DNA from: a virus
IMG/VR virus record: IMGVR_UViG_3300028925_013394
Location: 1-28,995 of that record
Direction: 5' to 3' (one strand)
DNA length: 28,995 nucleotides
Below the pieces are notes generated by a model. The model was given only the letters and a program-made list of their open reading frames with translations, did not search any database and was not told where the DNA came from. Below, piece by piece: positions 7,076-17,200 of the stretch (the stretch's first letter is position 1; every line of letters starts with the position of its first letter). Made by a program: the position numbers and the translations under genes.

Positions 7076-7680
7076 TGTCATTAGGTCGAAAGCGAAGTGC
7101 GCTTCAAGCAGACTTAGAATTGATACTAGGCGACCCAGGTAGCCCAATGTCCGGAATTAAATTATCCGGAGCTCTATCAAAATTTTCAGCTGGCATATTA
7201 CCACCAACAATAGGCATATTTACAGGAGTTATACCATCGGCGTTAGTATATACCAAAGCACCGGAGTTTCAAAAAACTAAAGGCATTGAAGATGCTATAA
7301 ATACATTTGCAAGCTTTAATGCGGCGGGTATGACGCCATTTGCATTTACAGGAACAGCGCCTCCTAAAATTAAAAACCTACAAATACTGTTTGATATAGT
7401 ACGTGACCGCAGTGGTACAGTAAAAGATATCGCGAAAGCAGTGTCATATGCAATTCTTATAAATTATACATTAGGTAGAGCCACTTTTAATCCATTATCT
7501 ATTATAATACCGACATGGAATATACCGGGACTACCATCCGCGGTAAGTGATGCACTAGATCAGAATGCAATTGATGCGAAAATGATAGAGTCTGCTAAAC
7601 ATGCAGCGGCACGAACAACAATAGAAATTGAAGGTCGGTTAGAACAAGACTCATTCTTCGACCGTATGTCCGGATCTTAG
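7075..7680 (+). CDS. Virion-module protein, unknown function (201 residues)
   Basis: The start overlaps the gp5-like stop as TAATG, so translation is probably coupled. The 201-residue product is rich in Ala, Ile, Pro and Gly, with stretches such as KFSAGILPPTIGIFTGVIPS and FNPLSIIIPTWNIPGLPS. These are too broken by Pro and Gly for ordinary membrane helices, and the C-terminal 40 residues are a charged helix. I do not recognise it. Coupling to the hub gene points to a baseplate or tail-tube part or a chaperone. The final residues are followed by a 56-base gap with a palindrome and the ATATTTAT motif. Confidence 0.7.
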   Translation: MSLGRKRSALQADLELILGDPGSPMSGIKLSGALSKFSAGILPPTIGIFTGVIPSALVYTKAPEFQKTKGIEDAINTFASFNAAGMTPFAFTGTAPPKIKNLQILFDIVRDRSGTVKDIAKAVSYAILINYTLGRATFNPLSIIIPTWNIPGLPSAVSDALDQNAIDAKMIESAKHAAARTTIEIEGRLEQDSFFDRMSGS

Positions 7681-7695
7681 GATTAAAGCCGCCCT

Positions 7696-7711
7696 GTTTA
7701 CCATGGTTAAC
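7696..7711. repeat. Imperfect palindrome centred on CCATGG
   Basis: GTTTACCATGGTTAAC is a 16-base inverted repeat with one mismatched pair, located between two genes and directly before an ATATTTAT site. In RNA it could form a short hairpin. It could be a weak processing site or a protein-binding site. No T tract follows, so termination is not supported. Confidence 0.35.
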
Positions 7712-7728
7712 ATATTTATTAAAAAGGG
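7712..7728 (+). promoter_or_regulatory. ATATTTAT site and AAGGG ribosome site before 7737 gene
   Basis: CATATTTATTAAAAAG (7711-7726) recurs identically at 18343-18358. ATATTTAT at 7712-7719 is 17 bases before the next ATG, and AAGGG at 7724-7728 is 8 bases before it. The site lies between genes. A late promoter is inferred; on the opposite strand it reads AATAAATA, one base from the T4 late consensus TATAAATA. Confidence 0.45.
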
Positions 7729-7736
7729 TATTTACT

Positions 7737-8195
7737 ATGAAAACAGATGGATTCTTAAAGTTATTACGTAAGGTAATTAGGGAAGAGGTCAGTAATGCTA
7801 TTAAAGCGGAACTAAGGCCTATATTAAATGAAATAAAAATTAATAGTCATATAGAGCCTACAAGGCGCGCTAAAAGTATTAGTCGTCCAGCTCCGGTAGC
7901 AACAAAAAAGCAATTTACAAAAAATGCAATGCTTAATGATTTATTAAATGAGACGACAGCAATGACTCCGGACCAAGGGATGGTTGATTATAGCACAATG
8001 GATTATAGCTCTGAGCTGGAACAATCTTATGGAGAGCAGCAACTAGTTGCTAGGCCAATGGCGCCATTAGTTACTAACGATATTAATGGCATACCTGTCA
8101 ATATGCAAAATGAAAATGTTGCTAAGACAGTTGGATTGATGACAAAAGATTATTCTGCACTAATGAAAGCGATAGATAAGAAGAAGAATAAATAA
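7737..8195 (+). CDS. Virion-module protein, unknown function (152 residues)
   Basis: A 152-residue hydrophilic protein. The N-terminal amphipathic helix contains LLRKVIREEVSNAIKAEL, followed by a basic Pro/Arg linker (about 42-58), a second helix MLNDLLNETTAM and a Met-rich tail ending IDKKKNK. The LRKVIREEV start is common in small phage proteins encoded next to tail genes, but I cannot name a function. AAGGG lies 8 bases upstream. Its stop overlaps the gp25 start as TAATG, suggesting coupled synthesis with the wedge protein. An assembly chaperone or small baseplate subunit is possible. Confidence 0.7.
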   Translation: MKTDGFLKLLRKVIREEVSNAIKAELRPILNEIKINSHIEPTRRAKSISRPAPVATKKQFTKNAMLNDLLNETTAMTPDQGMVDYSTMDYSSELEQSYGEQQLVARPMAPLVTNDINGIPVNMQNENVAKTVGLMTKDYSALMKAIDKKKNK

Positions 8196-8758
8196 TGGCA
8201 AGATCGATATACCAATATAAACCGGCTGAGAATAGTGAGCAAGCAATAGGAATCTTATTGCCTTTAAATAAGAGTGCTAAGGGGAAGTCGCCGGGTTCTA
8301 ATTACGCTACCAACCCGGGATCTGGTAAAGGTGTATTTGAATCATCATATACGACACAGGCAGCTGTTATATCGAATTTAAAAAATCTAATACTAACGAC
8401 AAAGGGTGAAAGATATATGCAACCCGAGTTTGGGACAAGTATAAGATCGGTACTCTTCGAAAATAATGTAGAGGATCTCCGTGATATACTAGAAGATACC
8501 GTACAAGATGATATCGAGCGATGGTTGCCATATGTGACATTAATTGACATAGAAACAGAGCTATCAGCGGATATGCATTCATTAACTGTTCGGTTATATT
8601 TCCAGATAACTTCTATAGGCGCAAATGTTGTAATTAATATTTTAGCTAATGAAAATGCATTTCAAGTAACAAATATATCACAAGACACGGAATTACAACA
8701 AGTGGGCTCATTCGGAGCTGCTGCAGCATTTGATACTGGGCTAGGAGGCTCATACTAA
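8195..8758 (+). CDS. 25: Baseplate wedge subunit, gp25/GpW family
   Basis: A 187-residue protein. The family core spans about residues 48-150: an N-terminal SSYTTQAAVISNLKNLILT, the signature KGERYMQPEFGTSIRSVLFE (about 70-89), then alternating helix and strand ending in VRLYFQI. This is the gp25-like (GPW) fold that starts contractile-tail sheath assembly and joins wedge to hub. It is longer than T4 gp25 (132 residues): it has an extra 45-residue N-terminal tail rich in Ser, Gly and Lys and a Gly/Ala-rich C-terminal tail. The start overlaps the previous stop as TAATG, preceded by AAGAAGAAG. gp6 follows 25 bases downstream, which is the usual partner order. Confidence 0.92.
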   Translation: MARSIYQYKPAENSEQAIGILLPLNKSAKGKSPGSNYATNPGSGKGVFESSYTTQAAVISNLKNLILTTKGERYMQPEFGTSIRSVLFENNVEDLRDILEDTVQDDIERWLPYVTLIDIETELSADMHSLTVRLYFQITSIGANVVINILANENAFQVTNISQDTELQQVGSFGAAAAFDTGLGGSY

Positions 8759-8783
8759 AGAATTAAAAGAGAAAGGTTAACTT

Positions 8784-10643
8784 ATGGCAGACTTAGTTAA
8801 AAAAGATGTGAAATACTTAAATAAGGATTTTGCTCAGTTTAGACAGAATTTAATAAACTTTGCAAAGAATTATTTTCCGGACACATATCAAGATTTTAAC
8901 GAATCTTCGCCCGGGATGATGTTCATGGAAATGTCATCATATGTAGGCGATGTATTATCATATTATACTGACACGTCCTTTAAAGAATCGTTATTATCGA
9001 CTGCTGAAGAGTCGTCTAACATATTAATGTTATCGCAGTTATTTGGCCATAAGCCAAGATTAAATGCGCCGGCAACATGCAATTTAGATGTATTCCAACT
9101 AGTGCCGGCAACAGTGACAGGCGGTGACGCGGCACCGGATATGGCATATGCCTTAACAGTCGCATCTGGCCTATTAGTATCGGATGAGAATGGGACGGAA
9201 TTTCATACTGAGGAGTCAATTGATTTCAATCATGATCCGGAAATTACAGTATATGAAATTGATGGTAGTGGTAATGTTGCTAGATATCTTCTTAAGAAAC
9301 GCGTGAAGATAATTTCGGGCGCTGTTAAAACGTCGACATTTAGTTTTGTGGACCCTAAGCCATATGACAAAATCATTTTACCGGATACTAATATTATTGA
9401 TGTTATTAGTATTACCGACTCTGCTAACAATAACTGGTTAGAAGTAGATTATCTAGCACAGGATACTGTCTTCGAAGATATTGCTAATATTCCTTTTAAT
9501 GACCCAGAGTTATCTGCCTATAGGTCGACGGTGCCATATATCCTAAAATTAAAAAAGACAGCTAGGAGGTTTATATCACGAGTGCGTGATGATGGCCGAA
9601 TCGAATTATGCTTTGGGTCCGGCGTTTCTTCTGATGCTGATGAAGAAATTATACCTAATCCTAAAAATGTAGGACATGGATTAGAATATTTAAGACGTAC
9701 TACAACGTCGACGGTTGATCCGACCAATTTTTTATATACTAGTACATATGGAATAGCGCCATCCAATACTACATTAACTGTTACATATTCGGTAGGAGGT
9801 AGTCTAGAAGAAAATGTAGGCGTACATTCTATAGTAAATATTACTAATGTAACATACTTAAACGAGACAGGTACAATTAACCTAGATGATACAAAAGAGT
9901 CATTAGCAGTTACTAATAGCGAGCCTGCATTAGGCGGTCGCGGCAAACAACACCTCGAGGGAATTCGACAGAATGCCATGGCATCTTTTGCAGCACAAAA
10001 TAGAGCCATTACTAGAGAAGATTATATTGCACGTGTGTATTCAATGCCATCTAAATTTGGAGCGATTTCAAAGGCATATATTGTAGGCGATACTCAGATA
10101 AATACTACAGATAAAACATATCCGGCCGAGACGATTGCTAACCAGTATGCATTAAATTTATATATTCTTGCACAAGATGCAACGGGCTGCTTTACAGAAG
10201 CAAACCAAGCTTTATTAGAAAATCTAAGGACATATATATCACAATATAGAATGTTAACAGATGCACTTAATATAAAGGCTGCATTTATTATTAATTTAGG
10301 TATTAATTTTGAAGTAATCCCTAAACCTAATTATAATTCAAATGAAATAGTATTGAAGTGTGTTAGTAGATTAAAGACGTTATTACATCGTGATAGAATG
10401 CAGATTAATGGAGCATTAAATATATCGTCCATCATATCGGATCTAGATGGACTAGAAGGAGTACAGAGTATACCAACATTAGAATTTGTTAATATGCATA
10501 AAGCCAGTTCCGGATATTCTGGTAACGAGTATCAGATGAATGGAGCTGTTAAGAATAACATATTATATCCATCATTAGATCCAAGTATTTTTGAAATAAA
10601 ATATCCTGATGGTGATATTAAAGGAAGGGCCATAAGGCCATAA
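8784..10643 (+). CDS. 6: Baseplate wedge protein gp6-like (baseplate J family)
   Basis: A 619-residue protein, close to T4 gp6 in size (660). The start is typical: KYLNKDFAQFRQNLINFAKNYFP followed by SSPGMMFMEMSSYVGDVLSYYTD (about residues 42-64), and SNILMLSQLFGHKPR. The middle has the conserved REDYIARVYSMPSKFG region (about 411-426), and later repeated beta-sandwich-like segments with AFIINLGINFEV. gp6 dimers form the ring of the wedge that links to gp7 and gp25. AAAGG with 8-base spacing supports the start. Together with gp25 upstream it defines the contractile-tail baseplate cluster. Confidence 0.93.
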   Translation: MADLVKKDVKYLNKDFAQFRQNLINFAKNYFPDTYQDFNESSPGMMFMEMSSYVGDVLSYYTDTSFKESLLSTAEESSNILMLSQLFGHKPRLNAPATCNLDVFQLVPATVTGGDAAPDMAYALTVASGLLVSDENGTEFHTEESIDFNHDPEITVYEIDGSGNVARYLLKKRVKIISGAVKTSTFSFVDPKPYDKIILPDTNIIDVISITDSANNNWLEVDYLAQDTVFEDIANIPFNDPELSAYRSTVPYILKLKKTARRFISRVRDDGRIELCFGSGVSSDADEEIIPNPKNVGHGLEYLRRTTTSTVDPTNFLYTSTYGIAPSNTTLTVTYSVGGSLEENVGVHSIVNITNVTYLNETGTINLDDTKESLAVTNSEPALGGRGKQHLEGIRQNAMASFAAQNRAITREDYIARVYSMPSKFGAISKAYIVGDTQINTTDKTYPAETIANQYALNLYILAQDATGCFTEANQALLENLRTYISQYRMLTDALNIKAAFIINLGINFEVIPKPNYNSNEIVLKCVSRLKTLLHRDRMQINGALNISSIISDLDGLEGVQSIPTLEFVNMHKASSGYSGNEYQMNGAVKNNILYPSLDPSIFEIKYPDGDIKGRAIRP

Positions 10644-10653
10644 GGGGTAAATT

Positions 10654-11820
10654 ATGTATAGAATATTTTACGCAGAAAAAGATACAACATTATATGAAAA
10701 ATATCCGGAGCAAAATACCGGCATTGATCAAATATTAGAACTGACAAAAGTAACATCGGCGTCACGCATGGACGGAGTTATTCAAGCCAATTCTTATAAT
10801 AGTCGCATCTTATTAGATTTCGGAACTGAAATAACAACATTATCGCAGTCAATTGCTGATGGTAATATTCCAATGCCAGAAGATCATATTATGTCATCAT
10901 CAGTTTATTTAAATCTACATGCTTCCGATGCATCTGACTTATTGCAAACGTATACAATTATTGCCGCGCCGGTATCAGAATCATGGAGTAATGGCAATGG
11001 TACTTTGAGCGATTTGCCAAAATCAAAGATTGGTGCATCGTGGTATAATAGAACAGGAGATGCATTTGCGCTAGGTGCAACTGCATGGAATACAGGCTCA
11101 CATAACGCTGGCGAGCTAGGCAATGGCGTGACAGAACAATATGGCGGCGGTTCATATATATTGTCCGGCATCGATGGAAGCTACGGCACACAGACATTTA
11201 CAAACCAATCTCCGGACGTCAGAATGGATGTTACAGATATTGTTCGAGGGTGGATTAAAGGCGACCGGCCTAATCACGGATTTCTAATCAAACGTCCTTC
11301 TGCAGATGAGCGATCTGGTGAAATATTGGGTTTGTTAAAGTTCTTTGGCAGAGAATCTCATACTATATTTGTTCCGAGATTAGAAGTTGGGTGGGATGAT
11401 TTAGGTAGTACCGGTGGATTGGCGCAAATAACATCTAATACCTATATTCCATATATTAAAAATATAAAACCAGAATATAGAAAATGGGAAATTGCTAACC
11501 TTAGAATAGGAGTACGGCCGGAATTTCCGACAAAGACATTCCAGACATCTTCATTTTATATGACGGATGAGATTCTTCCTGTTTCGAGTTCATATTCAAT
11601 TATCGATTCGGTAACAAACGAAACTATAATTCCATTTACAGAAATTAATAATAATTTTAGTAATTCAAAAACTAAAATAAGTAGTGATGGAAATGGAAGT
11701 TATTTTAAATTAAGAATGGACAACTTTATGCCGGAAAGGTATTATAAAATAATGTTAAAGTGCGAACGGACGACAGATGTACAAACATTTGATGACTTTT
11801 ATTTTAAGGTAGTGAACTAA
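10654..11820 (+). CDS. Baseplate-associated protein with CBM96/DNRLRE-like domain
   Basis: A 388-residue protein. Residues about 1-245 follow the layout of the DNRLRE/CBM96 jelly-roll family: an early SRILLDFG strand, VYLNLHA, SESWSNGNGT, an Ala-rich and Gly-rich loop with SWYNRTG and TAWNTGSH, then MDVTDIVRGWIKG at about 192-204, NHGFLIK, KFFGRES and the closing PRLEVGWDD at about 238-246. That family is found in secreted carbohydrate-binding and surface proteins. The C-terminal 140 residues are a separate domain with NIKPEYRKWEI and a beta-rich end. In T4-like phages this place holds gp7, gp8 or relatives, so the protein may be a wedge part with a glycan-binding fold. AAGGGG lies 8 bases before the start. 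Confidence 0.65.
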   Translation: MYRIFYAEKDTTLYEKYPEQNTGIDQILELTKVTSASRMDGVIQANSYNSRILLDFGTEITTLSQSIADGNIPMPEDHIMSSSVYLNLHASDASDLLQTYTIIAAPVSESWSNGNGTLSDLPKSKIGASWYNRTGDAFALGATAWNTGSHNAGELGNGVTEQYGGGSYILSGIDGSYGTQTFTNQSPDVRMDVTDIVRGWIKGDRPNHGFLIKRPSADERSGEILGLLKFFGRESHTIFVPRLEVGWDDLGSTGGLAQITSNTYIPYIKNIKPEYRKWEIANLRIGVRPEFPTKTFQTSSFYMTDEILPVSSSYSIIDSVTNETIIPFTEINNNFSNSKTKISSDGNGSYFKLRMDNFMPERYYKIMLKCERTTDVQTFDDFYFKVVN

Positions 11821-11821
11821 T

Positions 11822-14227
11822 ATGGCTAATATAGATAAGAAAGGTAATAATAGGTATACGCATGCCGCATCGCCGGAAGACGTGGTAAATGAAATCGACA
11901 ACAATAATGTCGTTTTAAACATCCTTAAGGACGAATTTCCAGATGACCCCTTCTTTGCACAAGATATGCTAGGCCCCTTGTCCCCAGATAGCCAAGCTTT
12001 AGATAGTGTTGAGGACATTCCTAGTATATTGTCACCAGCAGAACGTAACACAAAAAATGTTCTAGAATTGTCGACGGAACGAGATGAATATGCAAAATAT
12101 GAATTAGCTAAAACATTCCCGACAATTGATGAAGATATATTAGATGATATAATTGATGATGAGTGGAATTACTTTGAAGATTCAGATGGCGACGCTACAG
12201 TATCAGTAGAGGTGATTAAACCATCTGGCCTTTTTCTTGTAAATTCGGATGTAGATATACGCGACATGCATGATTTATATATCGATCGCGGTCCGCAAAC
12301 TATCGAAGAAAATGATATTGATATCGCCAATAGAGTTTTTTGTGTATTCTTTATACGAAATGGAATTGCATATGTAATTCCAACATATAAAACATTAGAA
12401 GTAATGCTAGTCCAAAGAGGATTGACATACGGTGCTGTTATCGAAGCCACTCCAGACCAAGCTAAAGAATTTGACTTGGCAATTGACGGCAAAGGCGACG
12501 AGGAATTTCTTAGTGAGAGCTCTCCATTAGGTGAATTTCGGAGCCGGTCATATCCAGTACTTGACAGCAATTGGAATTACAAAATACGATTCAAAAGTGG
12601 ATATGTGCCAAAGGCGCCATTTGTAAGAGATCCTGGCGATTACATTAAGCCAGAGAGTATGCGATCGCTTGATGGCAGACGGCCTATAGATGAAGATGGC
12701 AACCCATTGCCGACGGATATATATGTACTGGAAGATCCTAATGATAGATATTTTGATCAGGCGTTTCAAAAACAAACTTACCGCGAAAAATTACGAGAGA
12801 AATTTGAAGGGAAGATGATTGTAGGCGATTGGCCAGTCCCATATAAGATCTCACAAGTTTCTATGGGTACGGATATCGTATCTGATGATGCTGTATTAAA
12901 TTTACGTATGATGATTAATGGACATTGGAAATTCGTTAATGACGGGTCTGTTATGAAATCATATGCGTACTTAAATGATTACGACATTTCTAGCTTTGTC
13001 CAAGGCTCGGGTAGATATGGAACAAATGGCTACATACAATTATTAATAGACGCGGGAGGATGTACGGTTGTACAAGCCGGTGACGGGAATTCTAGACAGA
13101 ATGATGTGTTAGTAGGCGATTCGGATATAGCAAATGAAGTAGAGCCATTATGGAATGCCTTTCCCCATATAATAGAAGCAGATGACGACAACTTTCCGGG
13201 AGTAGATAAGTTTGAGTATCAAGAATACGTAGACCACTTTTCTAATGGAGGCGATCCATTTGGGATCGGACATTTACAGCCATATGAGCCTGCAGGGTCT
13301 ATTAAATATTACCACAAACAACAATATCAAGATCTTGTAGCACAAGCTATCTTGCAAGGCCAGATCAATGTCATTAAGGAGCAAATATATGAAGTTTGGC
13401 CGGAAGTGGCTGCCTCGATACAAAATACAAAAATACAATTCGATGCATTGCCTAGCAGTACTGATGAGCGGTATGGCCCTCTGAGATCACATGTTAGCAG
13501 CACTTTAGGGACTGAGGGACCGTTATATAAAGTAATGAAATCGACGGAAGGTAAATGGAATTTTGTTAAAAAGAAGAACGACGAGCATAAAATAAAAGCT
13601 TCCGAAAATCTTTTATTTAAACTTTGTTCAAAAAAATTACGTATAAAAAATTCATTGAATGAAAGTGAAGAACTTAAGTTCGTTGACAATTTTAAATGGA
13701 TGATAAATGAAGACGGTGAATATGATTTACCTCCATGGAGAAAGATGGCAGATGAAGATGAAGACCTCCCTCTCTGGAGGCAATCTATAACAGACCATCA
13801 TGATGTGAAGTTCACAGAATTTAGATTAGAGTCGACTACTGCCGATAAAGAAATGATGCAGGTATCCAAGGATATCAATGAGATATACGATGGCATGGGA
13901 AGTGTAGATGCCGAAATAATGGCCGCTAGTTCCGTAGAGGAGTTCCAACAACTATTTGAATATATAATATCTGTACGGAATTTATGTAATGACTTAAATG
14001 AAAATGGGTTATTCGAAAAAACAGTACTGTTACGTGATAACATTGATCTCTATTTAATAGATCAATTAAAAAGACAGTATGATGCAATACAATATTTGAG
14101 AAAGAAAGTGTATGAAGATACAAATTCGAGGAAGTATGGTATAATTTGGCCTGCAGGACCACAAAACATCTTGAACGAACATGTTCCCGGATGTACGTTT
14201 GACAATTACATACCAAAGGTAGATTAA
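11822..14227 (+). CDS. Large virion protein, unknown function (801 residues)
   Basis: An acidic 801-residue protein I do not recognise. The first 130 residues are Asp/Asn-rich and probably flexible. Residues about 130-250 form a compact mixed segment (SGLFLVNSDVDIRDMHDLYI). The middle is beta-rich (about 330-410). Residues about 490-790 are mainly helical, with conspicuous tryptophan-rich repeats PPWRKM and PLWRQS at about 639 and 653. No signal peptide or membrane segment is seen. It begins 2 bases after the CBM96-like gene and ends 2 bases before the gpI-like gene, so it belongs to the baseplate operon. By position it could be a wedge component, but homology is not visible. Confidence 0.75.
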   Translation: MANIDKKGNNRYTHAASPEDVVNEIDNNNVVLNILKDEFPDDPFFAQDMLGPLSPDSQALDSVEDIPSILSPAERNTKNVLELSTERDEYAKYELAKTFPTIDEDILDDIIDDEWNYFEDSDGDATVSVEVIKPSGLFLVNSDVDIRDMHDLYIDRGPQTIEENDIDIANRVFCVFFIRNGIAYVIPTYKTLEVMLVQRGLTYGAVIEATPDQAKEFDLAIDGKGDEEFLSESSPLGEFRSRSYPVLDSNWNYKIRFKSGYVPKAPFVRDPGDYIKPESMRSLDGRRPIDEDGNPLPTDIYVLEDPNDRYFDQAFQKQTYREKLREKFEGKMIVGDWPVPYKISQVSMGTDIVSDDAVLNLRMMINGHWKFVNDGSVMKSYAYLNDYDISSFVQGSGRYGTNGYIQLLIDAGGCTVVQAGDGNSRQNDVLVGDSDIANEVEPLWNAFPHIIEADDDNFPGVDKFEYQEYVDHFSNGGDPFGIGHLQPYEPAGSIKYYHKQQYQDLVAQAILQGQINVIKEQIYEVWPEVAASIQNTKIQFDALPSSTDERYGPLRSHVSSTLGTEGPLYKVMKSTEGKWNFVKKKNDEHKIKASENLLFKLCSKKLRIKNSLNESEELKFVDNFKWMINEDGEYDLPPWRKMADEDEDLPLWRQSITDHHDVKFTEFRLESTTADKEMMQVSKDINEIYDGMGSVDAEIMAASSVEEFQQLFEYIISVRNLCNDLNENGLFEKTVLLRDNIDLYLIDQLKRQYDAIQYLRKKVYEDTNSRKYGIIWPAGPQNILNEHVPGCTFDNYIPKVD

Positions 14228-14228
14228 T

Positions 14229-17200
14229 ATGGCATTAGATAGATTTTCAAATAAAAAAGAAATACAAGAAACTGATGGGGTTGTACGTGGCATTGTCTGG
14301 AACGAAGCAGATTTAGATATCTTACAACTTGATCTAAAAAATGTGATGCCGGAAGAAAGGCCGGTAGTAGAAATACATTTATACACAATCGGATCCGAAT
14401 CAACGTATATCACCGGCGGTGTGGTTGATGACTTTGAAATTAGAGGCAATAAACTACATATTAATTATGGACAAGCATGTCAATCCCTAGGGATCGAACG
14501 TGGGCAGTTTGAAGTTGTTGTTAATGTATATAAAAATTTGCTCGGGTCGGCTGCTGGACCAGACCTTTATATTAAAGAAATATCTGATGACCGGCAAGAG
14601 GTTTGGATAAAAGCGTTGCCAAACACAGAGTTGGATGTTGAGGGGTATATCGACAGTTTTGGTAGCGGCGAATATATTGAAAAGGTATACGAAACAAAAT
14701 TAGATGGTAATGGCAAGGAGACCTCAGTATTAGATGAATCCGGAAATCCAATAATACTTAGTACTAGAGAACGACCGCTGTCTGATGATTTAGCAGTTAA
14801 TTTAGGCAATAATAAGATTTATAAAATTATTAACCAAAAAGATTGGCATGGTGAAAATGATTTTGTAGTTAGATTATATGCACCATTGCCTGATGATATT
14901 GTTGCGAAACAAAAATTATGGACGATAGAGCAATTATCTGATGCATATATAGATAATATCAACCTATCAGGGCCAGGTCCGGAAGTCGAAATACCACATA
15001 GCCTCCGCGGGCCTAATTTTAACATAGACACAACGAGAGGCACTGTAACTGAAACTGATTTTAAATCATGGAATCAATTATTAGATGCAAATACATCAAC
15101 TTCTCAGCAAATCGTTGATCGAATATTTTCCGGGTCAATGGGACAATCCGTTAATATTGATTATTCCGGGTTTCAAAACTTTATCCATTTTTCATCCGCA
15201 ACAGAACGGTTAGCTAACTTTAAGTATAAGTTAGGACTAGTAGAATATTATGACGGCCGTATTAGTACGTTAAATGCAGCATCGGGGAGTGATACATCTG
15301 CATTGCAAGGCAATGTGGCAGTTAATCAAAAAAGAAAAGATGATGTAGTAGGTAATTTTGATGGATTCGAACGTTGGCTATATAATGACTCAACAAGTAG
15401 CTTATTTACATCACAAGATGTTTATTCAGATAATACTAATAAAGATGGCATGTATGTGGCAGAAGGCGGTTTCTTGGGCGCGCAACCATATCGTTTGACA
15501 TCATATCCGAAGTACCTATCTGGAAGCAAGTATTATTTACATTCATCGACTAGTGATATTGGGGAGGCTTGGTATACTGGATGGCATACGTCGGCATCAT
15601 TTTATGATAACGAAAACAATAATTCATTGTCTAGATCTATACCAGAACATATTAGACTAGATTCTAATAATAGCGAATATGAATTATTTGTAAATATGAT
15701 AGGACACCACTATGATATTTTATATACACATATTGAAAATTTAACAAAAGTCTATAAACCAGAGGAACATCCTAAATTAGGTCAGAGTAAAGATACATTA
15801 TACCAAGTTGCTCAATCATTAGGATGGACATTAGAAGATGGAAAACAGGCATCTCAACTATGGCAATATAAATTAGGAGTAGACTCTGGCTCCGGAGCGT
15901 TTGCAAACACCGGTGATATGTTTTCCAAGTCTGATGAAGAGATAACAACAGAAGTATGGCGTAGAATAGTTAATAATTTGCCGTATCTACTTAAAACAAA
16001 GGGTACTACAAGGTCGGTTAAAGCATTAATGAATACTTATGGTATCCCTCAGACTTTACTAAGCATTAGAGAATATGGCGGGCCAAAGGTTGCCGAAGAC
16101 GTGCCTACTCTGATTGAAGATAGATTTTCATATGCATTACAAATAGATTCGGGCTCGGGTAATCGTGCAAATATACAATATCAACGAGATTGGTATTCTA
16201 GTTCTATAGACAACTGGGGCATGGCTAATAATTATGATTCAACAAATTTAAATGGAATGTCTGCTGAAGAACGTCCGGCTGATACTATTGAGTTTAGATT
16301 TAAGCCTAATACAAAGACTACCATGACCATGCTTTCCCATGAAGGCTCGTCAGCAGACAACGTACATTGGAATTTAGGAGTGCAATATACTGGGTCTTAC
16401 TCCGGAAGTGATTCATATGGAAGATTATTTTTCCAGATGAGGACATATGGAGGAGATGATGGCGGATCGCATGCTACAAATAACACTACAAATGAATTTA
16501 CAGATTGGGTACCATTGTATGATGGAGAGTTTTGGAACGTACGATTGTGGACAGAATTTCCATTTGTAACGTCTAGTTTTGGAACCGGGAATGCTAAGAC
16601 CGTCCCTAACATCTATTTTCAGACACAAAAAGCTTCAGATTATATATCCGATAAAATAATACATCGAACATCTGGTTCACTTTACCCGGGGTCTGGATCG
16701 AGTGTTGCTAATGGAGAAAATGTTAGAAAGGGTTGGGCCGATGCTAATGGCACCAGATGGTTAGCATTGGGCGGAAGTACCGGGAGTGGTTTATTAACTC
16801 CAATCGCGGCCGGAGGATATCATGGGGAAATCCAAGAATATAGAGAATGGATGGAAGTATTAGATCAAAAAACATTTAATTTACATACTACAAATCCAAC
16901 ATCATATGTGTCTAGTTTATCTGCCACATCATCATATGATACATTAGTAAGACATTATCCATTTGGAACTGATATGAACGCTGTCGACCATAATGCCGGA
17001 GGTGGATTATTTATAACATCGAGTCATCCAAATTCTACAATATCAGATTTTTCTCCTCCGTATCCTGATGGGGCAAATCAATATGCGTCAGCATCAGGGT
17101 TTATATCCCCATCAAATGCACAAAGAGGTAATTATGCCCCAGTAGAAGAGACTTATTATATTCAGGGAGTGTCATTAGGTGGCAGCGTACCTAGATCACA

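Noticed and set aside
9518-10009. Minus-strand open frame of 163 codons
   Set aside because: It lies wholly inside the gp6 gene, has no ribosome site and a low-complexity Ser/Pro-rich product typical of a shadow frame.
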